Shown here: positions 8,701 through 17,073 of the stretch, one piece after another
Numbering within the stretch: the first letter of the stretch is position 1
Layout of the letters: each line of letters begins with the position of its first letter
From: Silvibacterium bohemicum
GTDB lineage: Bacteria; Acidobacteriota; Terriglobia; Terriglobales; Acidobacteriaceae
NCBI RefSeq assembly: GCF_001006305.1
Contig: NZ_LBHJ01000004.1
Span: 372,001-436,000, forward strand
DNA: 64,000 bases
Direction of reading: 5' to 3'
Made by a program: the position numbers and the translations under genes
Notes under the pieces: model-generated
Databases searched by the model: none
What the model saw: the letters and a program-made list of their open reading frames with translations, nothing else
Told to the model about the DNA's origin: nothing

Positions 8701-9261
8701 ATGGACAGTACACGGGATACGCTGGGGCCCAAACGCGATATGAAAATGGACGCTGAGCTTACGGACGATCTGCGTCTCATTCCGCGATGGGCAATCGCCG
8801 GAGCCTTGGCGGCTTTCGCATTAACCGAGTATTACTTTTGGGTGATCGTACCCCAACACCGTCACAACCCCAGCCCGCTTCCGACAGCGCTCCGCTTCTA
8901 TCTCCTTATTTCGTGGGGAGCGCTGGCCTCCCTTTACGTGCTGATGATTGGCTATATCAGTAACGATGCGCCGCGTCGCGGCATGAGCACTCGTCTCTGG
9001 ATGGTCTGCGTCGTCATGCCGGGCGGCATCGGAGCGGTTCTCTACTTCCTGCTACGGCAGCCGATCCTCTCTTCCTGCCCATCCTGCGGCACGCACATCG
9101 ACGGTAGCTATCACTATTGCCCGCAATGTTCCTACCAGGTAACCGCCTGCTGCGGAAACTGCTATAGGACTGCCCGCATCACCGATCTCTACTGCGTACA
9201 CTGCGGACACGATCTCGCGGCGGATCATCCTCCGGCGCGGCTCCAGGCATTCAGCCGATGA
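8701..9261 (+). CDS. Membrane protein with C-terminal zinc ribbons
   Basis: A 186-residue protein with three probable membrane helices (WAIAGALAAFALTEYYFWVI, LRFYLLISWGALASLYVLM, LWMVCVVMPGGIGAVLYFLL) followed by paired CxxC knuckles: CPSCGTH, CPQCSYQ, CGNCYRT and CVHCGHD. The four knuckles would form one or two double zinc ribbons on the cytoplasmic side. It lies in a likely operon with the ECF sigma gene (25 bp from the previous stop) and the LytTR regulator (16 bp downstream). Function unknown. Confidence 0.75.
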   Translation: MDSTRDTLGPKRDMKMDAELTDDLRLIPRWAIAGALAAFALTEYYFWVIVPQHRHNPSPLPTALRFYLLISWGALASLYVLMIGYISNDAPRRGMSTRLWMVCVVMPGGIGAVLYFLLRQPILSSCPSCGTHIDGSYHYCPQCSYQVTACCGNCYRTARITDLYCVHCGHDLAADHPPARLQAFSR

Positions 9262-9277
9262 GAAGGCGGCAATCCTA

Positions 9278-10159
9278 GTGGCTACGCTGGACGCGCGCGG
9301 CTTCGCTTCCTATACTCAAAGCTTGGCCTCATCCGCACCCATCACGGCGCTGATCATCGACGACGAGCAGCTGGCTCGTGAAGAGCTGAAGTATCTGCTC
9401 GATACGACCGGCAACGTTGAGGTCCTGGCACAGGGCGCCAACGGCATCGAGGCCGTGGACTTGATTCGCGAATACCAGCCGGATGTCGTTTTCCTCGATG
9501 TGCAGATGCCCGGGCTGGACGGCTTCGCGGTCCTGAAGCAACTGATCGAGCACCGCGATCCCATTCCGCAGATCATTTTTGCCACGGCGTTCGATCAGTA
9601 TGCGGTGCGCGCCTTCGATGTGAATGCTATCGACTACCTGCTCAAGCCCTTCGACAAGAACCGCGTGATGCAGGCTCTTGACCGCGCCCGTCTGCGCCTG
9701 CAGGAAATTGCGCAGGCAGAAGCCGAGCCGCACATTCGTAACGACGGCACCAAGGGCAGCGATCTGAAGATCGACGCGCTGATTCGCCTGATCGAGCAGC
9801 AGCAGTTGAGTCCGCGTCACCATAGCGGCAAGATCGTACTGCAGGCGCAAAGCCGTCTGCTGCTGGTGGACCAGAAGGATATCTGCTTTGCGTCGATCGA
9901 CGAAGGCATCATCTCGGTGGTCACGCCGACGATCGAGGGCCAGTCGAAATGCCGCACCCTGGAAGAGCTGCTGGAGCTGCTCGATCCAAATGTTTTCTGG
10001 CGGGCACACCGGTCGTTTGTGGTGAACATCAACCACATCAAAGAAGTGGTGCCATGGTTCAAGAGCAGCTATCAGCTGCGCATGGACGACAAAAAGCAGA
10101 CGGAAATTCCCGTGAGCCGAGCTCAGACCAAGCGTTTGCGCGAGCTTTTCAAGCTTTAG
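9278..10159 (+). CDS. LytTR-family response regulator
   Basis: A 293-residue regulator. The receiver domain (~22-140) has IDDEQLAREELKYLL, the phospho-acceptor Asp in PDVVFLDVQMPGLDG, the switch region ATAFDQYAVRAFDVNAIDYL and the conserved Lys in LLKPFDK. A linker leads to a C-terminal LytTR DNA-binding domain (IVLQAQSRLLLVDQKDICF through FWRAHRSFVVNINHIKEV). GTG at 9278 is the likely start. No LytS-type or other histidine kinase lies next to it, so its partner is elsewhere. Confidence 0.92.
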   Translation: MATLDARGFASYTQSLASSAPITALIIDDEQLAREELKYLLDTTGNVEVLAQGANGIEAVDLIREYQPDVVFLDVQMPGLDGFAVLKQLIEHRDPIPQIIFATAFDQYAVRAFDVNAIDYLLKPFDKNRVMQALDRARLRLQEIAQAEAEPHIRNDGTKGSDLKIDALIRLIEQQQLSPRHHSGKIVLQAQSRLLLVDQKDICFASIDEGIISVVTPTIEGQSKCRTLEELLELLDPNVFWRAHRSFVVNINHIKEVVPWFKSSYQLRMDDKKQTEIPVSRAQTKRLRELFKL

Positions 10160-10237
10160 TCAATTGCTTAAACGAACTAAGGCTTAAATCAACGCATTTT
10201 CTGTCCGCTCAGGGCAGAGAAATCATCCTTTCGCTTA

Positions 10238-10537
10238 CTAAAATTTGATTGTGGCGATGGGGCATTGGACGCGCTGTATCTGCTCCCCTGGTTTGCCCAG
10301 TTTGTACATGAAGGCGCAGCTCAGGATCGAGTTGCCGACCACCGCCCCCGGATAAACGTAGATAGTTTGGGTGCTGGGATAGTAGAGGGTCAGGGTGCTA
10401 TCTCCGCCGACGCTCTGCAGCTGATATCGGACGTTGTCGTCCGAGGCCTGCGCCTGCACGGTTCGGTGAGTGTGCAGCTGCCATCCCAGAAGAAATACCA
10501 AAACCACAACCAAGAGCGCGCGGAGATTTCTCGTCAT
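10238..10537 (-). CDS. Small exported or membrane-anchored protein
   Basis: A 99-residue protein beginning with Met-Thr-Arg and a hydrophobic stretch (ALLVVVLVFLLGW) that looks like a signal peptide or anchor. The mature part is polar/beta-rich (STLTLYYPSTQTIYVYPG) with two Cys. Coding on this strand is supported by its clean start and a separate gene on each side. I do not recognise the family. Confidence 0.6.
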   Translation of the reverse strand: MTRNLRALLVVVLVFLLGWQLHTHRTVQAQASDDNVRYQLQSVGGDSTLTLYYPSTQTIYVYPGAVVGNSILSCAFMYKLGKPGEQIQRVQCPIATIKF

Positions 10538-10611
10538 CGTCGTATCCCTCCCTGGTTTGCAGGGGCAGGAACCATCGTATGACGGATCTCTCCGGGAACG
10601 GCTGAATTCCT

Positions 10612-11394
10612 CTAGTCGTAGCGCTCGAAGATCACCTGCTTGCGCTCCCAGCCAAGCTCCATCAGGCGATCGCGGTTGCCGGAGACCATCTCGTTCAGGC
10701 CGCAGATGTAGGCGTGAATATCGTAGCCGCGTGGTTCGGCAGCGGTCGAAACAACATCGGCGCGATGATTTTCATGAGCGCGGCGGGTGACGATCTCCGC
10801 GACATGATCCTGCACGTAACCGCGCAGCCCTTCCCATCCTTCGTGCGGACGGCTCAGCGTGGAGAGGTAATGAAAGTTGGGGCGTTCTGCAGCCAGCTTT
10901 TGAAAATACTTTTGGTAGTAAAGATCGGTTTCGTGACGGGTGCCATAGACGAGCCAGATGTGGCGGCCCTCGCTGCGATCTTCCCCACTCTCAGGGAAAA
11001 GATATTCGGCGAAGCCGCGCATGGGAGCTACTCCCGTGCCGGTGGCGATGAAGATGCTGTCGGTGAGCGGCTTGCGCAATGTGAAGAGGCCATGCGGACC
11101 ATGAAAGTGGACCTCGGCGCCCGGCTCGAAGTCACAAAGCTTGTTGGAAAAGAATCCCTCTTCGACCCGGTTGACGCATACGGCAAATTTGTTCGCGGAA
11201 GGCGCGGAGGCAATCGAGTAAGCACGCGTCTGCTGTTTGCCGTGGCTGTCTTCGGCCACCATCGAGACGAACTGTCCGGGAAGGAAATCGAAGGCCGGCA
11301 GTTCGGGCGCGGAAAATTCGAGATGGTAGCACTGGGCGCGCTCCGAGAGTAGAAGCTTGTTTTCAAGACGAGCAGTATAGAGTTGTCGAGCCAA
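10612..11394 (-). CDS. Ferredoxin-NADP reductase-like flavoprotein
   Basis: A 260-residue FAD/NAD(P)H oxidoreductase of the ferredoxin reductase fold. The FAD-binding barrel shows LPGQFVSMVAED and the RAYSIAS signature (RxYS). The NAD(P) domain shows IATGTGVAPMRGFAEYL (the GTGxxP motif), LVYGTRHETDLYY and, near the end, the conserved YICGLNEMV. The last residues are FERYD rather than an aromatic stack. No iron-sulphur domain is fused, so it probably serves a separate ferredoxin or flavodoxin partner. Confidence 0.88.
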   Translation of the reverse strand: MARQLYTARLENKLLLSERAQCYHLEFSAPELPAFDFLPGQFVSMVAEDSHGKQQTRAYSIASAPSANKFAVCVNRVEEGFFSNKLCDFEPGAEVHFHGPHGLFTLRKPLTDSIFIATGTGVAPMRGFAEYLFPESGEDRSEGRHIWLVYGTRHETDLYYQKYFQKLAAERPNFHYLSTLSRPHEGWEGLRGYVQDHVAEIVTRRAHENHRADVVSTAAEPRGYDIHAYICGLNEMVSGNRDRLMELGWERKQVIFERYD

Positions 11395-11517
11395 AGGCGT
11401 GAACCTGCTTTCACATTTCTAGATTCCAGTGTACGAAAGCCTAAGCGACTCCTCCAACGGTTTGACGGTCGATGCGTTGAATTTGTGTCCATTCTTGCCA
11501 GCAACGGATCTGCCTAC

Positions 11518-11557
11518 AACCGGAAGAGACAGCGCCGAAGCGCTGCCTCTTCCGGTT
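11518..11557 (-). terminator. Hairpin after the first TonB-receptor gene
   Basis: An 18-base inverted repeat (AACCGGAAGAGACAGCGC, loop CGAA, matching arm with one G-T position) lies 15 bases past the receptor stop at 11573 on the minus strand. It has no clear U-tract, so it may be a transcript-stabilising hairpin or a weak terminator. Confidence 0.55.
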
Positions 11558-11572
11558 AAGGACAAAGGTTAA

Positions 11573-14500
11573 CTAGAACTGGACGCGCATGGCGAATTGC
11601 AGCTGCCGTGACGAACCGGCATCGCCGACAGCCGTGCGAGTTGAGGATATCTGTCCGAAGGTGCTGGTGGCAGCGCCTGTCGCGGTTAAGGTGGGGTTGC
11701 CGAAGTTGGCGTGGTTCAACAGGTCGAAGGCATCGACGCGCGTCACGAGCGCCGCTCCCTCTGCCAGCTTCGTCGTTTTTTGCAGCGAAAGATCCGAATC
11801 GGCAAAGCCGGGACCGGTCAGAGCATTGCGCTGGAGATCGCCGAAACCAGTTGGCTGCGCGAAGAAGGAGCACCCGGCGACAGGCGTGGAGCATGCGGCG
11901 CCATGAATGAACGATACATTGCCGTCGGACAGGATTGCGCCGCGGCCGGTGCTGTACTGACCAATCACGGTCGGCCGGATGGTTCCCGACGTGCCGTTAA
12001 AAGTGGAGTTCGTCGTCACATTCAGAGGATTGCCGCTTTGCAACTGGGTAATATTGGCCAGCAGCCAGCCGTCGACAAGACGATTGCCGTGGAAGGGCAG
12101 GTTCCAGGTGCCGGAAAAGACGAAGTGATTGCGGGCATCGAAGTCCGAGAGACCATAGTCGCCCTTAGGGTCGAAATTGTTCTGCAGCGAGTACACGCCC
12201 TCAGAACCGAGAGAGTTGATGTCCATGGACTTGGACCAGGTATAGGTGGAGTTGATTTGAATACCGTGCGAGAAAGCCTTGCGCACCGTCAGCCATAGGG
12301 CGTTGTAATCGGAGAGCGAATCCGAATCGATGTAGGCGATATTGCCCAGATTGGATCCGGGCCGGATTGTCGCGGTAGTCGGAATCGAGGCGAAAGGCCG
12401 CGTTGCCGCGCCTTCTGGATAAATGAACTGGTTAATGTCGCGCTGGATGCGGAGGTGCTTGCCTTCGGAACCAATGTAGCCCAGCTCCAACACGTAGTCC
12501 TGACCCAATTGCTGCTGCAAATTCAGGTTGTAGCTTTCGGTATACGCATTCGTCAGCTTGGGGTTGACCGCGTTTGGCGCAAGCGCGGCGAACTGCGCAT
12601 TTTGATAGAGCGTACCTACTGGCAGAGATCCGCTCTCGCTCACTGGGTTGGCATCGGGAGGATTGCCGGCCAAACCGGTAATGACATCGGTGACCGGTTC
12701 ATCCGCCATGAGGCCGTAGCCACCACGCAGGACCGTCTGTCCGTTGCCGCGAAAATCATAGATGAAGCCAACACGCGGCTCATAGTTGAAGTTCTGATTG
12801 TAGGCTTCACTTACAGGTGTGAGCGTACCGCTGAATTGATCGAAGTTCACAAAACGGCCACCGCCTTCTGTCGGCGTGCCGTTCCATTCATAGCGAAAAC
12901 CCAGCTCCGCCTGGAAGCGCCGCGTGACCTTGTAGTTGTCGGAGACAAAGGCTCCCAGCGAGTTCTCGAAGACCCGGCTGGTGAACTGCGTCGGTGTTAC
13001 AGCGAAAGCGCTGGCGATGCCGTCGATGAAATTCGCGGTAGTACTGAAGGTGAGAGTGCCCGCAGTTTGCGACAAATTATCGTTGATGAAGCGGCGAAAT
13101 TCACCGCCCGTCTTGATGGTGTGCTTTCCGTAGTTCCATGAGAGCGTATCGGAGAAAATACCGGTGGTATCAAAGCGTCCGTTCGGCTGAGCCGAGGGTC
13201 CGCCAAAATTAAGGCCTATGTCCTGCACTGTAATTTGGGGTAGAGCGGCGTTGTAAGTGACACCATTATCGATGCCGAAATTCATAGGATTTTCGGGTGT
13301 ATTGGGCACAAATGAGATGGCAATGCGGTTGAATCCGAGGCGCGCCTCATTCACTAAACTCGACGAGAAGATGTGAACCTCGTTCAGTGTTGCGACCTGG
13401 CGGTGCGCGGTGCGGTGGTCGCCAAAGCCGGGCACGGTGTTGCCTTGAAGATTAGGCTCGGTACGCGAATCCTGCTGCCAAGCATAGTAGGCGTGAAGGT
13501 TGTCTTTCGCAGAGATAGTGTGGAATAGATCCCCGGAGAATTGATCGGTCTTTACCGGCCCCGGTTGCGAACCCTGGAAGACATTTCCGGTCGCGTTGTT
13601 GCCCACAGGTACGAGATTGATTAACTGTGCGTACGCGGCGCCCGCGGGACTTGCGGCAAACGCGGCCCGCTGCGCGGGATTCAATACATCTCCGTTGAAA
13701 AGAAGAGCTTGGTGCTGGCGCAGACCTTCATAACTCAGAAAAAAGAAGGTGCGGTCTTTGAAGATAGGCCCCGAGAATGCTCCGCCAAAATTATTGCGGA
13801 TGAAAGAGTTTTGCCGTGCAGGCTTGCGGTTGAAGAAGTTGCGCGCGTCGAAGTAGTTGTTGCGGAGATAGTCGAACGCCTCGCCGTGAAAACTGTTCGT
13901 GCCCGAACGAGTCGCTACGTTCACAATCGATCCAGAGGCATGGCCGTATTCTGCGGAATAAGTGGAGTTGGAAATTTTGAACTCAGCAGTGGTATTGATC
14001 GATGGCTGAAAAGTGATCTGGTTCAGAAAGGCGTCGTCTAAGTTGATGCCATTGATCATGAAGTTTACGGAGTCTTCGCGCTGCCCAGCGGTGTCAAACG
14101 AGCTCGCACCAAGGCCGCGGCTGGCTACGGTGAGACTGCCGGTGACCGGTGGAATCACGGTTCCCGGGGTGAGGTTCGTCAGGTCAAGGAAATGCCGGCC
14201 ATTCAGGGGGATTTCCTGCACAGTTTTTTGATCGATTACCTGACCCACGGTGATGCTTTGCGCATCGAGAATCGGCGCGGCGCCCTGTACGCGGATCACC
14301 TCGCCTGCAGACGCCAACCCGAGTTTCACATTTGCGGTCACGCTCTGATCGACACCCAGGGTGACGCTGGTGAGTTTGTAGTCCGCAAAGCCCGATACGG
14401 TGACAGTCACACTATAGTTGCCGGGCTGTAAAGAAGGAACGGTGTAGTCTCCGGCCGAATCGGAAGTCACTACCCGGTCGACACCGGTCGACAACGCTCT

Positions 14501-14659
14501 CACGATAACTTGCGCATTCGGAACAATTGCACCTGAAGGATCGGCGATGCTGCCGGAAATGGTTGCGGTCGATTGAGCATGACCCAGCAGCGCACCTATG
14601 AAGAAGATAAGGACAAAGTTCGCGATAACTCTGATGCGGTAATTCAAGATAACCCCCAA
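11573..14659 (-). CDS. Oar-like TonB-dependent outer-membrane receptor
   Basis: A 1028-residue protein with a signal peptide (FVLIFFIGALLGHAQ), an N-terminal carboxypeptidase-regulatory-like Ig domain (~30-115; STATISGSIADPSGAIVPN, GDYTVPSLQPGNYSVTV), a plug (VQEIPLNGRHFLDLTNLTPG) and a long beta-barrel with Asn/Thr/Gly-rich strands ending in an aromatic residue (MRVQF). This Oar-type design is hugely expanded in Acidobacteriota and takes up large substrates at the outer membrane. It lies near a secreted-type hydrolase, an amidase and a second receptor, suggesting a shared substrate (inference). Confidence 0.9.
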   Translation of the reverse strand: MGVILNYRIRVIANFVLIFFIGALLGHAQSTATISGSIADPSGAIVPNAQVIVRALSTGVDRVVTSDSAGDYTVPSLQPGNYSVTVTVSGFADYKLTSVTLGVDQSVTANVKLGLASAGEVIRVQGAAPILDAQSITVGQVIDQKTVQEIPLNGRHFLDLTNLTPGTVIPPVTGSLTVASRGLGASSFDTAGQREDSVNFMINGINLDDAFLNQITFQPSINTTAEFKISNSTYSAEYGHASGSIVNVATRSGTNSFHGEAFDYLRNNYFDARNFFNRKPARQNSFIRNNFGGAFSGPIFKDRTFFFLSYEGLRQHQALLFNGDVLNPAQRAAFAASPAGAAYAQLINLVPVGNNATGNVFQGSQPGPVKTDQFSGDLFHTISAKDNLHAYYAWQQDSRTEPNLQGNTVPGFGDHRTAHRQVATLNEVHIFSSSLVNEARLGFNRIAISFVPNTPENPMNFGIDNGVTYNAALPQITVQDIGLNFGGPSAQPNGRFDTTGIFSDTLSWNYGKHTIKTGGEFRRFINDNLSQTAGTLTFSTTANFIDGIASAFAVTPTQFTSRVFENSLGAFVSDNYKVTRRFQAELGFRYEWNGTPTEGGGRFVNFDQFSGTLTPVSEAYNQNFNYEPRVGFIYDFRGNGQTVLRGGYGLMADEPVTDVITGLAGNPPDANPVSESGSLPVGTLYQNAQFAALAPNAVNPKLTNAYTESYNLNLQQQLGQDYVLELGYIGSEGKHLRIQRDINQFIYPEGAATRPFASIPTTATIRPGSNLGNIAYIDSDSLSDYNALWLTVRKAFSHGIQINSTYTWSKSMDINSLGSEGVYSLQNNFDPKGDYGLSDFDARNHFVFSGTWNLPFHGNRLVDGWLLANITQLQSGNPLNVTTNSTFNGTSGTIRPTVIGQYSTGRGAILSDGNVSFIHGAACSTPVAGCSFFAQPTGFGDLQRNALTGPGFADSDLSLQKTTKLAEGAALVTRVDAFDLLNHANFGNPTLTATGAATSTFGQISSTRTAVGDAGSSRQLQFAMRVQF

Positions 14660-14819
14660 AAATTTGGCACATTTACGGTTACGTGTTTAATTTAGGGAAG
14701 GGTACTGCAACGCGCGGCTGACGGGGCAGGCGCATTGAAGTACGTCCCTTTTCGATTTGATTCAATTGACTCGAGTTGCGGAGAGCAACTCACTCATCAC
14801 AGGAAGAAATGCCGCAAAA

Positions 14820-15995
14820 TTAGTTTGATGTCGAAGCGGCTGGTTCGGATTCCGCTAAAAGCTCGGCGAGATACTGCGACCAGATAGCCGGCAGCGTATG
14901 GGTGCCATGTCCCCGAGTTGCATCCGTGATGGGCAGAATCACGAACTTTCCCTTCGGCACGCGCTGAATTTCTTTCGGAACGATGCCCAGCTCCGGGGGG
15001 TTGATGAAGTCGTCGGCGGAGTTGATCGCCATCACCGGGACTGCGATCTTTTCCAGATCTTTCGATGGATCATAGTTCCGTGAGGAGTTGAACTGATAGA
15101 GGAAGTCATTCGCATCTAACGTTTCGAGGTCAGACGCCCAGGTCTTCTTCAAGTATGCATCAGCGGCGTCGCGCGTGGGATAGTTCTTCTGCATCTGCAG
15201 AGGCGAGGAGCCCATGATGATAAGCATGTCGGCGGCGGTCTTCAATCCCTGCCGAGGCTGGGTCTTGTACTCGCCTCCCATCCAGCTGGGATCGCTGATG
15301 ATCGCATCGATCGCCATCTCCCGTGTCATGCGGTTTCGGCCTGCAACGGGTACAGGCATGCAGGCCAGCGGCATCAGCGCATCCGCAAAGCCGGGGTAGG
15401 TTTCTCCCCAAACCCACGAATGCATGCAGCCCATGGAGGTGCCCATGATCAGCCGAAGATGATCGAGTCCGAGACCTTGAGTTACGACAAGGTATTCGCC
15501 GAGAACCATGTCGTCGTAATCGTATTGTGGAAAGTGAGCATGCATACCGTCACTCGGCTTCGACGATTTTCCGTGCCCAATGTCATCAGGCAAAATGATG
15601 AAATATTTCGATGCATCCAAAAGGCCGCCTGGAACGAATAGAACGCCGGCGAAGCCCGGACCCAAAAACTGTGTGCCCGCGCCACCGGTGCCATGCAGGA
15701 TAAGGACAGCGTTATCTACATGCCCTCTATTATCACGATGCGGCTGTCCGAGAACGCGGTAATGCAAGCGCAGCTCGGCCATAGTAGAACCATCTTTGAA
15801 GTGAAAGTCCTTTGCAATGTAGTTAGCTTCTCTGGGCTGGGGCCATGTCGGAGCAGTCTGAGCAAACCCAGTGTTTCGATACCCTAAAGATGCCAAGACC
15901 AGCAACAAAGAGACAGGAAATTTTGAGGATCTTCGAGACAAGAGGCTGCCGATGCGCTGGGGCATCGGCGGGGGAGTTATAAGACGGTATTTCAT
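14820..15995 (-). CDS. Alpha/beta hydrolase, homoserine acetyltransferase-like, exported
   Basis: A 391-residue alpha/beta-hydrolase of the MetX-like group. The oxyanion region is ILHGTGGAGTQFLGPGF, the nucleophile elbow GTSMGCMHSW gives Ser, the acid is Asp in INSADDFINP, and the His lies in RGHGTHTLP. A hydrophobic segment near residues 25-46 (VSLLLVLASLGYRNTGFAQ) looks like a signal peptide, with the true start possibly later than the ATG at 15995. Export argues against a role in methionine synthesis; it is more likely an esterase or amidase acting on the substrate handled by its neighbours (inference). Confidence 0.85.
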   Translation of the reverse strand: MKYRLITPPPMPQRIGSLLSRRSSKFPVSLLLVLASLGYRNTGFAQTAPTWPQPREANYIAKDFHFKDGSTMAELRLHYRVLGQPHRDNRGHVDNAVLILHGTGGAGTQFLGPGFAGVLFVPGGLLDASKYFIILPDDIGHGKSSKPSDGMHAHFPQYDYDDMVLGEYLVVTQGLGLDHLRLIMGTSMGCMHSWVWGETYPGFADALMPLACMPVPVAGRNRMTREMAIDAIISDPSWMGGEYKTQPRQGLKTAADMLIIMGSSPLQMQKNYPTRDAADAYLKKTWASDLETLDANDFLYQFNSSRNYDPSKDLEKIAVPVMAINSADDFINPPELGIVPKEIQRVPKGKFVILPITDATRGHGTHTLPAIWSQYLAELLAESEPAASTSN

Positions 15996-16016
15996 GATGA
16001 TTCTGCTTCGGACCTC

Positions 16017-17033
16017 TTATTTGGTGAAGATGTTCTTAGGACAAATGGCGTGCACGCCTACATTGCCATCGACAAGCTGTGTGATATCGACGTCTATGGC
16101 AACGCTGGTCAACATATATGCGTCATCGCGGCTGAGATGTTTTTGTTCGACCAAGAAGTTAATCATGTCGCGCACCGCAAGAGTTGTAGCCTCCTTCAGA
16201 TCGGGACTGAAGCCCATACTGATGTAGCTGGTCGGCGTCTCTGCCCGCGGCCATAGCAGATGTTGATCTTTGTGCACGATGAACCGAAACGTTCCGCTGA
16301 GAAAGGTTTCCATCGCAGTAATATCGACCTCGCCGTTCCCCTGCCCCGCGTGGCCGTCCCCTACTTCGAAGAGCGCGCCCTTGGCATGCACCGGAATGTA
16401 GAGCGTAGTGCCTGCAACCAGCTCCTTGTTGTCCATGTTGCCGGCGTGCATCCACGGCGGCGCGCTATCGATGCGGCCCGCGGAAGGAGGGGGCGCGTCT
16501 CCCATACTGCCGAAGAATGGATGCAGCGGAATATCGATACCGGGGGCAAAGTGTCCAATCATTTTGGTGCGATCGAGCGGAATAATTCTAGACTTACCAT
16601 ACGGATAGTCATTGGGTAGAAAGCCACGGCCGGCTCCGAAGCCGTTGCAAGCCCAGGGCACATCGATATCGATCTTCAGGATCTGTACTTCCAGCACATC
16701 GCCTGGTTCAGCTTCAGCGATGTCGACGGGGCCGGTCAGAATATGTCCACCCGGGCCCTTGTCTTTTACCTCGCGATAGATATCTGCGTTATAGGAAGGG
16801 ATATCGGAGGCGGCGACGCCTTCTTCTTCCAGGCGGTCATTAGGACCGCAGGTAGACAGCGTCTGTATGTGCACGGTGTCGCCAGAGTGAACTGTAATTA
16901 CCGGCTTGGCTTTTGCCGAGTAATAACCCCAGACGACAGTGGATGGAGTAGCAGGCAGCGTGATCGGCGCAGTCTGGGCAGCGGCAACGGCTGCAAGCAG
17001 GAGCGGCGCCGCCGCAGCGAAAACTTTCTTCAT
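16017..17033 (-). CDS. Exported acetamidase/formamidase family protein
   Basis: A 338-residue FmdA/AmdA-family hydrolase with a signal peptide (KKVFAAAAPLLLAAVAAAQ). Family features are visible: GPVDIAEAEPGDVLEVQIL, PLHPFFGSMGDAPP, MHAGNMDNKELVAGTTLYIP and GDGHAGQGNGEV, the last resembling the family's zinc/active-site stretch. It probably hydrolyses short amides in the periplasm. It ends 22 bases from the hydrolase start and begins 41 bases after the second TonB receptor's stop, so the four minus-strand genes may be one operon from 20559. Confidence 0.85.
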   Translation of the reverse strand: MKKVFAAAAPLLLAAVAAAQTAPITLPATPSTVVWGYYSAKAKPVITVHSGDTVHIQTLSTCGPNDRLEEEGVAASDIPSYNADIYREVKDKGPGGHILTGPVDIAEAEPGDVLEVQILKIDIDVPWACNGFGAGRGFLPNDYPYGKSRIIPLDRTKMIGHFAPGIDIPLHPFFGSMGDAPPPSAGRIDSAPPWMHAGNMDNKELVAGTTLYIPVHAKGALFEVGDGHAGQGNGEVDITAMETFLSGTFRFIVHKDQHLLWPRAETPTSYISMGFSPDLKEATTLAVRDMINFLVEQKHLSRDDAYMLTSVAIDVDITQLVDGNVGVHAICPKNIFTK

Positions 17034-17073
17034 CGAGTACCCCTATCTATTGGCAAGCTCTGCTTGCCCCGAG

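Noticed and set aside
14660-14819. Riboswitch in the gap upstream of the first TonB receptor
   Set aside because: I looked for a conserved B12-box or similar aptamer core and saw none.
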